Shown here in pieces: positions 5,165 through 5,240 of a stretch of 5,240 bases of DNA. The notes beneath the pieces were generated by a model, which was given only the letters and a program-made list of their open reading frames with translations, was not told the origin of the DNA and did not search any database. Positions within the stretch are counted from its first letter, which is position 1. Each line of letters starts with the position of its first letter. This DNA is from Actinomycetota bacterium. Lineage in GTDB: Bacteria > Actinomycetota > Actinomycetes > Actinomycetales > Microbacteriaceae. The translations under genes and the position numbers were made by a program. The DNA lies in NCBI GenBank assembly GCA_016870695.1, contig VGAV01000205.1, positions 1 through 5,240 of the forward strand. Reading direction: 5' to 3'.

Positions 5165-5240
5165 GGGACCACCTCCACCACGCGGTCGGCGACGGCGCGG
5201 GCGCTGCGGCGGTGGGACACCAGCAGGACGGCGGCGCCGG
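5161..5240 (-). CDS. cydD: CydD, extreme C-terminus (rest lies beyond the right edge)
   Basis: Only the last 25 codons and the stop are present. The visible peptide, GAAVLLVSHRRSARAVADRV followed by VEVVP, is the end of an ABC ATPase domain. It has a beta strand, the switch histidine in VSHR, and the ADRV(V)EV strand that usually follows. Its identity as CydD rests mainly on its position. It lies directly upstream of cydC on the same strand and overlaps it by GTGA, as expected for the partner subunit in actinobacterial cyd operons (typically cydA-cydB-cydD-cydC). The fragment alone would only say ABC transporter ATPase. Confidence 0.8.
   Translation of the reverse strand, partial: GAAVLLVSHRRSARAVADRVVEVVP
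5171..5176 (-). promoter_or_regulatory. Strong ribosome binding site of cydC inside the end of cydD
   Basis: On the minus strand the sequence reads GGAGGT, a near-ideal Shine-Dalgarno, ending 6 nt before the GTG of cydC. It is embedded in the codons for the final Val-Glu-Val of CydD. With the stop/start overlap it gives cydC both translational coupling and independent initiation, which may help maintain equal amounts of the two subunits. Confidence 0.7.

Noticed and set aside
1..5240. Mobile elements, CRISPR arrays, tRNA/rRNA genes and phage genes
   Set aside because: No transposase or integrase motifs, no regularly spaced repeats and no cloverleaf-like or rRNA-like sequence was seen. All stretches over 100 bp are covered by the listed genes.

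Overview
This window looks like chromosomal DNA from a high-GC actinobacterium, most likely Microbacteriaceae and Microbacterium-like. Four things point there: strong G/C bias at third codon positions, frequent GTG starts, GTGA stop/start overlaps, and leaderless -10/ATG arrangements. The genus is an inference from style, not a database match. Nothing suggests recent transfer. There is no insertion sequence, phage gene, tRNA, rRNA or CRISPR array, and composition is even throughout.

Left part (1-816): the 5' end of moaA, the radical-SAM enzyme that starts molybdenum cofactor (Moco) synthesis, runs leftward off the window. Divergent from it, across only 49 bp, is a small protein with an N-terminal helix-turn-helix and a C-terminal TOBE/Mop molybdate-binding domain. 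It is a good candidate for a one-component molybdate-responsive regulator. Both divergent genes have a TANNNT -10 element exactly 6 bp before their ATG, so both are probably leaderless. A short palindrome lies between the two -10 elements.

Middle part (817-3466): modA-modB-modC encode a complete molybdate ABC importer: lipoprotein binding protein, permease and ATPase. The genes overlap by 4 bp (GTGA) at each junction, so translation is probably coupled. The 81-bp gap before modA contains inverted repeats, a weak -10 candidate and a good Shine-Dalgarno sequence. Molybdate taken up by ModABC would supply Moco, whose first biosynthetic step is catalysed by MoaA. The TOBE protein sits between the two and could sense the metal.

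Right part (3467-5240): cydC and the last codons of cydD lie on the minus strand, convergent with modABC across 15 bp. They encode the heterodimeric ABC exporter needed to assemble cytochrome bd oxidase. cydD and cydC also overlap by GTGA, with a strong Shine-Dalgarno for cydC inside the end of cydD. The two convergent operons end inside one 8-bp inverted repeat that contains both stop codons.

Overall these are recognisable housekeeping or accessory metabolic genes. I see no wholly new system. The least standard parts are the HTH-TOBE regulator with its mirrored promoter region, the inverted repeats before modA, and an excess of the heptamer GGCATCC/GGATGCC.
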